DNA of 64,000 nucleotides from positions 1-64,000 of the forward strand of contig CBDFKQ010000027.1 of assembly GCA_965248855.1 (NCBI GenBank). Reading direction: 5' to 3'. Below are positions 19,140 to 26,376 of this stretch, piece by piece. Each line of letters opens with the position of its first letter. Position 1 is the stretch's first letter. The notes under the pieces are model-generated. The model saw only the letters and a list, made by a program, of their open reading frames with translations, was not told where the DNA came from and made no database searches. Made by a program: the position numbers and the translations under genes. This DNA is from CBDFKQ01 sp965248855. Lineage in GTDB: Bacteria; Bacteroidota; Bacteroidia; Cytophagales; 172606-1.

Positions 19140-20939
19140 TTATTTCAAATTTTCTATTACAATTGTTGCTCTATCCTTTCCTATTAGATTTGATAATTCT
19201 TCAAAAGAAACTTCTTTGATTTTTTTTACAGATTTGTAAGTAGATAATAATTTTTGTGAAGTTTTTTCGCCAATTCCATCAATAAAATCCAGTTGACCCT
19301 GTAGGCTGTTCCTGCTTCTCTGGTCGCGATGGAAAGTGATGGCAAACCTATGCGCTTCATCTCTTATTCTTTGAATTAATTTTAATGATTCAGATTTTTT
19401 ATTAATGTAAATGGGCAATGAATCACCAGGAAAATAAATTTCTTCCAATCTTTTAGCAATACCAATGATAGGAACCCGGCCATAAATATTTAATTCTTCA
19501 AGTGCTTCAACAGCCGAACTTAATTGACCTTTACCTCCATCAACAATAATTAAATCGGGTAAGGGAGAATTTTCTAAAATTAATCTTTTATACCTCCTCC
19601 CCACAATTTCTTTCATAGAATCAAAATCATTTGGCCCTATAACGGTTTTAATATTAAAATGACGATATTCTTTTTTTGCTGAAAATCCGTTTTTAAAACA
19701 AACCATTGAGGCAACAGGATTGGTACCCTGCATGTTCGAGTTATCGAAGCATTCAATATGAATCGGCAAAGATTTTAATCGCAAATCTTTTTGCAAGGTT
19801 TCTAAAACACGTTTGTCGCGTTGTTCTTTTTTTTCTTGTTGTGATAAGTTGGCTTCAGTTATTTCTTTCTTAAAATATAAAACATTTTTATAAGAGAGTT
19901 CAATTAGTTTTCTCTTATCACCAATTTGAGGAATCTGGCAATCAACACCTAAAATTTTGCTGGTTAATGCTTCATTTGTAATTACTTCATTGGCCTGGCT
20001 TTTCAATTCACTTCTCATTTCTACTACCATTAATGTTAATATTTCGCTGTCACTTTCATCCATTTTCTTTTTTACGTCTATATTTTTTGATTGGATGATT
20101 AAACCCTGAGAAACTTTAATAAAATTTATGTAGGCAGCCTTTTCATCCGAAACAATTGTAAATACATCTACTTCATTCATTTTCGGATTGACAATGAGAG
20201 ATTTGCTTTGATAAGAATCCAGTGTTTCTAACCTTACTTTATAATTATGTGCTTTTTCAAACTCTAAATTTGCAGATGTCAAATTCATTTGTTCAGTAAA
20301 ATATTGCCTTGCGGGAGTGAGATTACCGTTTAAAATCTGATGAACAAGGTCAATCTCTTTATTATAATTTTCTTCATTTTGAAAGCCTTCACAGGGGCCC
20401 TTACAATTCCCTATATGGTATTCCAAACAAACTTTAAATTTACCTGCCGAAATATTTTTTTCATTAAGGTTTAAAGTGCAACTTCTTATATTATAAAGTT
20501 TTGGTAATAAATCAAGCACATTATTCATTGCCCGCACACTTGCATATGGCCCATATAATTTGCCTTCATTAAGTTCCGGCCTTCTGGTGGGAAAAACACG
20601 AGGAAATTTTTCGTTTGAAACGCAAATAAACGGATAAGATTTATCGTCTTTCAATAAAATATTATATCTGGGTTGAAATCTTTTTATTAAATTATTTTCG
20701 AGCAGTAGTGCATCATATTCATTATTTACAATCGTAAATTCAATATCATTAATTTGCGAAACAAGTTTGATGGTTTTGTAATTATGTTGAGAAGATTTAT
20801 TAAAGTAGCTGCTTACTCTGTTTTTTAAATTTTTTGCCTTACCTACATATAAAATTTCTTTCTCGGTATTATAAAATCTGTAAACACCCGGGTTGTCAGG
20901 TATTTTTTTTAAATATTCTTTGTAATCGAAACTATTCAT
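19140..20939 (-). CDS. uvrC: Excinuclease ABC subunit C
   Basis: UvrC, which makes both incisions around UvrAB-marked lesions. The start is set at 20939 (599 aa, MNSFDYKEYLKK); an upstream in-frame ATG at 21008 would add an unlikely 23 residues. Domains: N-terminal GIY-YIG nuclease (NPGVYRFYNTEKEILYVGKAKNLKNRVSSYF), Cys-containing region (CLEYHIGNCKGPC), a UVR-like segment about 200-250, the RNase H-like C-terminal nuclease (HIECFDNSNMQGTNPVASMV, IIVDGGKGQL) and a terminal helix-hairpin-helix (IDGIGEKTSQKLL). Length is normal. It is monocistronic and divergent from the response regulator gene; uvrA is at 42649-45507. Confidence 0.96.
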   Translation of the reverse strand: MNSFDYKEYLKKIPDNPGVYRFYNTEKEILYVGKAKNLKNRVSSYFNKSSQHNYKTIKLVSQINDIEFTIVNNEYDALLLENNLIKRFQPRYNILLKDDKSYPFICVSNEKFPRVFPTRRPELNEGKLYGPYASVRAMNNVLDLLPKLYNIRSCTLNLNEKNISAGKFKVCLEYHIGNCKGPCEGFQNEENYNKEIDLVHQILNGNLTPARQYFTEQMNLTSANLEFEKAHNYKVRLETLDSYQSKSLIVNPKMNEVDVFTIVSDEKAAYINFIKVSQGLIIQSKNIDVKKKMDESDSEILTLMVVEMRSELKSQANEVITNEALTSKILGVDCQIPQIGDKRKLIELSYKNVLYFKKEITEANLSQQEKKEQRDKRVLETLQKDLRLKSLPIHIECFDNSNMQGTNPVASMVCFKNGFSAKKEYRHFNIKTVIGPNDFDSMKEIVGRRYKRLILENSPLPDLIIVDGGKGQLSSAVEALEELNIYGRVPIIGIAKRLEEIYFPGDSLPIYINKKSESLKLIQRIRDEAHRFAITFHRDQRSRNSLQGQLDFIDGIGEKTSQKLLSTYKSVKKIKEVSFEELSNLIGKDRATIVIENLK

Positions 20940-21100
20940 CCAAATTGTTTTATTCAATACAAAATAACAAAAAAAATACTTTTTTGATTTGCATTTTTTT
21001 CCAACCATAGAATTTATAAATATAATTGCCGAAAAGTCGTTTAACCGACAAAATCAATAAAGAAACATTTTTACCTTGCAAGTTATAATTGTAACACACA

Positions 21101-21799
21101 ATGAATCAGGTTTTATTGATTGAAGATGATAAATATATAATTGAGCTACTGGATATACATCTTCGTGACTTGCCTTGCAATGTGATTAAAGCTTTAACAG
21201 GTGAAGAGGGTTTAGAGGCAATTAAAGATCAAAAATTTGATTTAATTGTGCTTGACCTTATGTTACCCGGCATTAAAGGGTTGGAAGTTTGTAAAAAAAT
21301 CAGGCAAAATAATATATCATCACGTATTTTAATGTTAACGGCAAAAGCTGAAGAACAAGATATAATAAAAGGTTTGGAAGCCGGTGCGGATGATTATTTA
21401 ACTAAACCTTTTAAAATAGGTGAACTGTTGGCAAGGGTTAAAGCCATTTTTCGCCGTGCAGAAATGCAAGATGGAAAAATGAATATAACAGAAAAAAGAA
21501 GAACATTTATAGGAATAGAGATTGATGAAAGCAACAGAAATGTAAAAGTAAATCACCAAAAAATCGATCTTACACGTAAAGAATTTGATTTACTTGTTTT
21601 ATTGGCTGCCCAACCCGGTAAAAGTTTTTCGAGGGAGCAAATCCTTAATACGGTATGGGGTTATGAGTTTGAAGGCTTCGAACATACAGTTAATTCGCAC
21701 ATTAATAGATTGAGGTCTAAAATAGAACCCGACATTAATAATCCCACATATATCCTCACCACATGGGGCATTGGTTATCGTTTTTCGGAAGATGTATGA
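21101..21799 (+). CDS. OmpR-family response regulator
   Basis: A 232-residue two-domain regulator. The receiver has the acidic pair LIEDD, the phosphoacceptor Asp52 in IVLDLMLPG and the Lys of YLTKPFK. The C-terminal winged helix ends in the typical VNSHINRLRSKIEPD...ILTTWGIGYRF. It controls transcription on phosphorylation by its kinase, which overlaps it by 4 bp (ATGA). The upstream gap to divergent uvrC is 161 bp and should hold both promoters. Inducing signal unknown. Confidence 0.95.
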   Translation: MNQVLLIEDDKYIIELLDIHLRDLPCNVIKALTGEEGLEAIKDQKFDLIVLDLMLPGIKGLEVCKKIRQNNISSRILMLTAKAEEQDIIKGLEAGADDYLTKPFKIGELLARVKAIFRRAEMQDGKMNITEKRRTFIGIEIDESNRNVKVNHQKIDLTRKEFDLLVLLAAQPGKSFSREQILNTVWGYEFEGFEHTVNSHINRLRSKIEPDINNPTYILTTWGIGYRFSEDV

Positions 21800-23274
21800 A
21801 AAAATTAAAAAATAAAACCTTATTCAACAATTTGTATTGGAGGCTTTTGGCTGTCTTATTTATGCTCCTTTTGTTTGTGGGCTTTGCATATATTTATATT
21901 ATCGGCTTTACTTCCAAAAATTACTTTCAAGAGGCAACACAACGCCTTAATTCCGGAATTGCCGAGCATATGGTAAAAACTTTTCCAACCTTTACTGATT
22001 CCGGAGAAGTTAACCATAGCGCTTTGGAAGAAATGTTTCACGATGTAATGACATTAAACCCTGCTATTGAAATTTATTTACTGGATCCCCATGGAAACAT
22101 ACTTTCTTATTTCGCCCCAAATAAAAAAATAAAACTTAAAAAACTTTCTTTAGCACCTGTTTATACATTTATCAAAACCAAAGGCGCAGTTTGTGTGATG
22201 GGTGAAGACCCGCGCCATCCATCAATTGAAAACGTTTTTTCTGCTGCTGCTATTGAAAAAAATGGAATTCTTCAAGGTTATATGTATGTTGTTTTAGTGG
22301 GAGAAGAAGTTAACTCTGTAACGGATATATTATTGGGTACTTATTTAATGCGACTCGGTACATTTTCGATGCTTATTACACTCTTGGGAGCATTTTTAAT
22401 TGGACTTTTACTTATCTGGGTACTTACCAAAAACCTTAGGAAAATTAAATATGTAGTTGAAAAGTTTAAAAGTGGTAATTTTAAAAGTAGAATTTCAGGA
22501 AATATGGGTGGAGAGTTTGGCATTCTTGCTCATACATTCAACGAAATGGCTGATACGTTAACACAAAATATTGAACAACTCAGGTCTTTAGAAAAACTTA
22601 GAAGTGAATTGATTGCCAACATTTCGCACGACCTTCGAACACCTATTGCTGTAATCCATGGGTATGCCGAAACCCTGCTTTTAAAAAATAATATATCACC
22701 CGGAGATGAAATAAGTTATAAAAAAATAATTTTAACAAGCAGTGAAAGCCTTCAGCATTTAGTAACTGAACTTTTTGAGTTTTCCAAGTTGGAAGCCATG
22801 CAAATAATTCCGCAGAAGGAACCGTTTTTTATTACGGATCTGATAAGCGATACATTATTAAAATATCAACTTATTGCTTCCAACAAAAGTATCACTCTTC
22901 AATCCGATTTTTCTAAAAACCTTCCATTGGTATTTGCAGATATTGCTATGATTGATAGGGTTTTACAAAATTTACTTGATAATGCAATTAAATTTACTCC
23001 CGTAGGCGGTATAATAATGATTGAGTTATTACAAAAAAATAATGGCGTAGAGGTAAAAATTTCAGATTCCGGCATTGGCATTGCTGAAGACGAACTTCCT
23101 TTTATTTTCGATCGCTATTATAAAAACGATAAAATCAGGACTAACACAACAGGTTTGGGTCTTGCAATAGTAAAAAAGATACTTGAATTACATGATTCAG
23201 TAATTTTGGTAAAAAGCAAGATTAATATGGGAACCTCTTTTGTTTTTCATATTAAAAATTATTCGCCAATTTAA
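21796..23274 (+). CDS. Membrane sensor histidine kinase
   Basis: The start is ATG 21796, overlapping the regulator's stop; an in-frame ATG at 21763 would overlap it by 37 bp and is less likely. The product is 492 residues: TM helix about 14-36, a periplasmic sensor of about 140 residues, a second TM helix around 185-210, HAMP, then HisKA with the phosphoacceptor His in NISHDLRTPIAVIHGYAETLL and an HATPase domain (LLDNAIKF, SDSGIGIAEDELPFIFDRYY, TGLGLAIVKKI). It works with the OmpR-type regulator encoded just upstream. No named sensor domain is recognisable. Confidence 0.94.
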   Translation: MKKLKNKTLFNNLYWRLLAVLFMLLLFVGFAYIYIIGFTSKNYFQEATQRLNSGIAEHMVKTFPTFTDSGEVNHSALEEMFHDVMTLNPAIEIYLLDPHGNILSYFAPNKKIKLKKLSLAPVYTFIKTKGAVCVMGEDPRHPSIENVFSAAAIEKNGILQGYMYVVLVGEEVNSVTDILLGTYLMRLGTFSMLITLLGAFLIGLLLIWVLTKNLRKIKYVVEKFKSGNFKSRISGNMGGEFGILAHTFNEMADTLTQNIEQLRSLEKLRSELIANISHDLRTPIAVIHGYAETLLLKNNISPGDEISYKKIILTSSESLQHLVTELFEFSKLEAMQIIPQKEPFFITDLISDTLLKYQLIASNKSITLQSDFSKNLPLVFADIAMIDRVLQNLLDNAIKFTPVGGIIMIELLQKNNGVEVKISDSGIGIAEDELPFIFDRYYKNDKIRTNTTGLGLAIVKKILELHDSVILVKSKINMGTSFVFHIKNYSPI

Positions 23275-23325
23275 TTGCTTCAATTTTTTAATTATTTAAA
23301 ATTTTTCTATTTCTTTATGCCTCGG

Positions 23326-23387
23326 CCTGTCCCCCGACAGGACGAAAAAACTTTGAGTCGAATATTTGGTCTGTCAGGGGACAGACC
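23326..23387. repeat. Pair of GC-rich palindromes in inverted orientation
   Basis: Two hairpins: CCTGTC-CCCC-GACAGG (23326-23341) and GGTCTGTC-AGGG-GACAGACC (23368-23387). Each is a perfect stem with a 4-nt loop, and the second is also close to the reverse complement of the first (16 of 20 positions). They stand out by GC content from the AT-rich surroundings. They lie between the kinase stop and the Crp/Fnr gene. There is no T-run, so this looks more like a REP-type element than a terminator. Confidence 0.75.
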
Positions 23388-23396
23388 AAGGGAAGG

Positions 23397-23418
23397 ATAT
23401 TGATAAAACGATATCAAT
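23397..23418 (+). repeat. Intergenic motif GATATTGATAAAACGATA, copy A (palindromic)
   Basis: Contains ATTGATA-AAACGA-TATCAAT, a perfect 7-6-7 inverted repeat, 156 bp before the Crp/Fnr gene. Its core is the one seen again at 19031, 24942, 33108 and 53534. It could be a protein-binding site or part of a dispersed repeat. Confidence 0.55.
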
Positions 23419-23573
23419 GCGACAAATGTGAAAGGGCGTAATATTGCTTTAATAAATTAAAACTGTTAACAAAAACTCATTCTTCCTCTTTGTGATAGTT
23501 CCGTGATAAGTAAAATGTTCATTTGCTTTTGTAAATCAAATCAAAGTCAATTGCACCTAACAAAATTTATTCC

Positions 23574-24239
23574 ATGGAAATCAATCAAAAATATAACCTC
23601 CTTCAAGGCCAGTCTTTCTTTTCACAATTAGAAAAAAATGAAAAGCGATCAATTTCACAATTTGCAGAGTTAAGAAAAATTAAAAAGAATAATGATTTTT
23701 ATTTTTCTAGCATTGAGAATGATAAAATTTATTTTATTGCGAAAGGTTTAGTTAAATTAATGACTAACGATGATGGAAACGAAAGCATTAAAGAGATTTT
23801 GAACGAAAATGATATTTTTGGGTACATTTTCTCTGAAAACAATTACAAAAAGGAAGATGAATTTATTAGGGTAATTAGCAATGAGGTTTTTATCTTATCG
23901 TTTAATGTTATAGATTTTGAAAATATTTTAAAAAGAAATCCAACTTTAGCGCTCATGTATACGCGAAAGGTGGGTGAAAAATTGAAATCCATAGAAAATC
24001 GTTTTTCAGATTTAATTCATAAAAATACAAAGGCACGCCTGATAAGTTTTTTAAGAGATTTTGCTGTTAAAAATGGAAAAAAAGAAAACAATAAAGTAAC
24101 ATCCAATTGTTTTCTTACCCAACAGGATATAGCAGGTTTAATTGGTGCATCCAGGCAAACTGTTACTACTATGATGAAGGAATTAGAGGCTTATAACCAA
24201 GTGAATTATACCCGTTCTACTCTTACATTTTATTTTTAA
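23574..24239 (+). CDS. Crp/Fnr family transcriptional regulator
   Basis: A 221-residue protein. Residues about 30-130 form a cyclic-nucleotide-binding-fold sensor (FYFSSIENDKIYFIAKGLVKLM, IKEILNENDIFGYIF), and the C-terminal 60 residues form a Crp-type winged helix (FLTQQDIAGLIGASRQTVTTMMKELEAY). No Cys cluster for an iron-sulphur centre is visible, so it is not a classical Fnr. Three hundred bp of noncoding DNA with palindromes precede it. A 25-aa secreted-peptide ORF and YceI follow on the same strand. Ligand and regulon unknown. Confidence 0.9.
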   Translation: MEINQKYNLLQGQSFFSQLEKNEKRSISQFAELRKIKKNNDFYFSSIENDKIYFIAKGLVKLMTNDDGNESIKEILNENDIFGYIFSENNYKKEDEFIRVISNEVFILSFNVIDFENILKRNPTLALMYTRKVGEKLKSIENRFSDLIHKNTKARLISFLRDFAVKNGKKENNKVTSNCFLTQQDIAGLIGASRQTVTTMMKELEAYNQVNYTRSTLTFYF

Positions 24240-24244
24240 ATTTC

Positions 24245-24322
24245 ATGAAGAAAATATATTTTTCATTTTGTTATTTTTTTTTAATCAATACCGGTTTGTA
24301 CTCTCAAACTCATAACGAATGA
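24245..24322 (+). CDS. Tiny ORF: signal peptide with 25 residues only
   Basis: Starts 5 bp after the Crp/Fnr stop and encodes 25 residues: a basic MKK start, a hydrophobic stretch (YFSFCYFFLINTGLYS), then QTHNE and TGA. It looks like a signal peptide with its cleavage site and almost nothing behind it. It is either the decayed 5' end of a secreted-protein gene, an expressed leader peptide, or chance. YceI starts 42 bp later and has its own signal peptide. Confidence 0.3.
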   Translation: MKKIYFSFCYFFLINTGLYSQTHNE

Positions 24323-24364
24323 AATTTATTTGGCTTTAAACTAATAAAAAATATCTCCATTATA

Positions 24365-24907
24365 ATGAAAAAAATATTTTTAACATTACTATTTTTAATC
24401 TGTAGTTTAATTGCTTTTTCGCAAGCGAAATGGGCAGTTCAATCTTCAGAAGTTGAATTTAAAATTAAAAATGCAGGGTTTAAAATAGTGGGTTCATTTA
24501 AAGATTTATCTGCACAAATTTTGTTCGAGCCATCCAATTTAGATGCGAGTAATATTACTGCTTCAATAGAAGCTAAAACGATTAATACAGGTTTAGGTAT
24601 GAGGGATAATCACCTTAGAAAAGAGGAGTATTTCGGAGTGGAAAAATTTCCAAAAATTACAATGAAATCTGTAAAGTTTGCCAACAAAAACAAAAATAAT
24701 TATGTCGGCACATTCCAATTAACTATTAAGTCCATTACAAAAAATATTGAAATGCCTTTTGACTTTTCTGAAAATGGCAATTCAGGTGTTTTTAACGGAA
24801 GCTTTACAATTAACAGGCAAGATTATAATGTGGGTGGAAATAGTTGGACCATGTCCGACAATGTTACAATCAATTTACATATTAACGTTTCTAAAATCTT
24901 AAAATAA
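24365..24907 (+). CDS. YceI-family lipocalin-like periplasmic protein
   Basis: A 180-residue exported protein: signal peptide (TLLFLICSLIAFSQA, cleavage near residue 20-22), then the YceI beta-barrel (VEFKIKNAGFKIVGSFKDLSAQILFEPSNLD, IEAKTINTGLGMRDNHLRKEEYFGVEKFPKITMKS, IKNIEMPFDF, FTINRQDYNVG). YceI proteins bind polyisoprenoids or other amphipathic ligands in the periplasm; the physiological role is not settled. It follows the Crp/Fnr regulator on the same strand, so co-regulation is possible. Family identification is confident; ligand unknown. Confidence 0.92.
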   Translation: MKKIFLTLLFLICSLIAFSQAKWAVQSSEVEFKIKNAGFKIVGSFKDLSAQILFEPSNLDASNITASIEAKTINTGLGMRDNHLRKEEYFGVEKFPKITMKSVKFANKNKNNYVGTFQLTIKSITKNIEMPFDFSENGNSGVFNGSFTINRQDYNVGGNSWTMSDNVTINLHINVSKILK

Positions 24908-24941
24908 TCTTTATTTAATAGAAAATTCTTTTTAAATTAAT

Positions 24942-24969
24942 AATATATCGATATCGTTTTTTCAATATT
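24942..24969 (-). repeat. Intergenic motif GATATTGATAAAACGATA, variant copy F
   Basis: On the minus strand the sequence reads ATATTGAAAAAACGATATCGAT, differing from the palindromic copy at 23397 by two substitutions over the core. It lies between the convergent ends of yceI and the KdnB-like gene. Confidence 0.4.
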
Positions 24970-25022
24970 TTTTCCAAAAATTTAATAAAATAATATCAGA
25001 TAATCTTTCTTTGATTTATTAT

Positions 25023-26102
25023 TTACATCATTTTATACCAATTCATTATTTTTTCTTTATTTACTTTTTCCTTCCAGTCAGCTCCATAGGCGTGAATCCA
25101 CATGTGTTCTAAAGCATAAGCAACATCAGCCATTTTAGATATTTCCTCTTCAGTCCAATCCTTTGCCAAGTTTTTCGGTAGAGTAACGTTATTTAAGCTT
25201 AACATTCTCCTAAAATGAATCACACCTTCTCCATACACTTCTTCCAGTTTATCGAAAGCGATGCAATTTGCAATGCCATGTCTTGTTCCGAAAACAAAAG
25301 ATAATCCGTATGACAAAGCGTGGCAAACCCCCACTTCCGAATACGTTAAACTCAAACCACCCATGTAGGAAGCAATCATTAATTTATCATCTGCTTCTTC
25401 GCGGGAAGTAAACGGATCAAGAAAAACATCTTTACACAACTCTAATGCTTTTCCACCGAATGCCATACTAAAAGCATTATTTTTTGTGCCTGTTAATGAT
25501 TCTACACAATGAATGTATGAATCCATACCTGTGTAAAAACGCTGTTCAATTGGCGCATCTGCTATCAGATTTGGATCTAAAATAATTTGATCAAACATGG
25601 TATATTCACATTTGATACCTAATTTTTTTACCGGTCCGGTTAAAACGGCTGTCATCGAAACTTCTGCGCCGGTACCGGCAAGAGTAGGCACACCCACTTT
25701 ATAAATAGCAGGATTTTTTATTAAATTTAATCCTTGATATTGAGTAGCAGGTCCATCATTTGTTAATAACATCGATAATGCCTTGGCCACATCCATTACC
25801 GACCCCCCTCCTATTCCGATTAATCCTGCAGGTAATTTACCAAAGGAATGTACTTTGGCAGTAAGCGCATCCATTTGATCTGTAGTAGGTTCTTTATCAA
25901 CATTTACATAGATTAGTTTATCTATTCCTTCTTGCAATGGAAGGCTGTGCTCCATAGGTTTCCCTACAAAAACATCATCAAGTAAAAAAACAAAATAGTC
26001 ATCTTCATTTTTCTTTTTAACATCAATTATTTCCCTCAATTGACTAAAACTCCCTCTGCCAAACACACATTTATCTACACTTTTAAAATTTTTATAATTC
26101 AT
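25023..26102 (-). CDS. kdnB: Iron-containing alcohol dehydrogenase, KdnB-like (Kdo 8-oxidase)
   Basis: A 359-residue Fe-ADH family protein of the KdnB branch: NYKNFKSVDKCVFGRGSF at the N-terminus, the NAD-binding GIGGGSVMDVAKA, the metal region YTGMDSYIHCVESLTG and the His-rich CHALSYGLSFVFGTRHGI. KdnB oxidises the C8 hydroxyl of Kdo, giving the aldehyde that the aminotransferase KdnA converts to 8-amino-3,8-dideoxy-Kdo (known from Shewanella). No KdnA homologue is in the window. The gene stands alone, with a 42-bp perfect inverted repeat 25 bp before the start. The assignment is by recalled similarity and should hold at family level. Confidence 0.78.
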   Translation of the reverse strand: MNYKNFKSVDKCVFGRGSFSQLREIIDVKKKNEDDYFVFLLDDVFVGKPMEHSLPLQEGIDKLIYVNVDKEPTTDQMDALTAKVHSFGKLPAGLIGIGGGSVMDVAKALSMLLTNDGPATQYQGLNLIKNPAIYKVGVPTLAGTGAEVSMTAVLTGPVKKLGIKCEYTMFDQIILDPNLIADAPIEQRFYTGMDSYIHCVESLTGTKNNAFSMAFGGKALELCKDVFLDPFTSREEADDKLMIASYMGGLSLTYSEVGVCHALSYGLSFVFGTRHGIANCIAFDKLEEVYGEGVIHFRRMLSLNNVTLPKNLAKDWTEEEISKMADVAYALEHMWIHAYGADWKEKVNKEKIMNWYKMM

Positions 26103-26126
26103 ATTTATTTTTTTAATGCTGCAAAT

Positions 26127-26168
26127 TTATATTGATTTAAATACTTTTCAATATTTAAATCAATATAA
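26127..26168. promoter_or_regulatory. 42-bp perfect inverted repeat upstream of kdnB-like gene
   Basis: Two 17-nt arms (TTATATTGATTTAAATA and its exact complement) surround an 8-nt spacer CTTTTCAA. The element begins 25 bp upstream of the start codon of the KdnB-like gene, inside its promoter/leader region. A perfect repeat of this length is too long for chance even in AT-rich DNA. It may be an operator for a dimeric repressor or a leader hairpin. Confidence 0.7.
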
Positions 26169-26326
26169 TAATTGCACAATGTTTTTTACAGGTATATTTG
26201 AAATAGAAAAAGCTTTTGATATGATATTAATATAATAGATTGTGTTTTTATCCCGGAAGGATTAATAATTTTTAGCTTAAATCTAAAAAAAAATGAAAAA
26301 TGGAAATAAAAATTTATGCTGAAAAA

Positions 26327-26365
26327 TTAAGAAACCGTAAGTATAATTTACCCACGGCTTCTTAA
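26327..26365 (-). terminator. Rho-independent terminator of the TPR-CHAT gene
   Basis: Arms TTAAGAAACCGT and ACGGCTTCTTAA pair over 12 positions with one G-T pair, 15-nt loop. Read on the minus strand it follows the CHAT gene stop by about 11 bp and continues into TTTTTC. Confidence 0.7.
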
Positions 26366-26376
26366 TATAAGATAAT

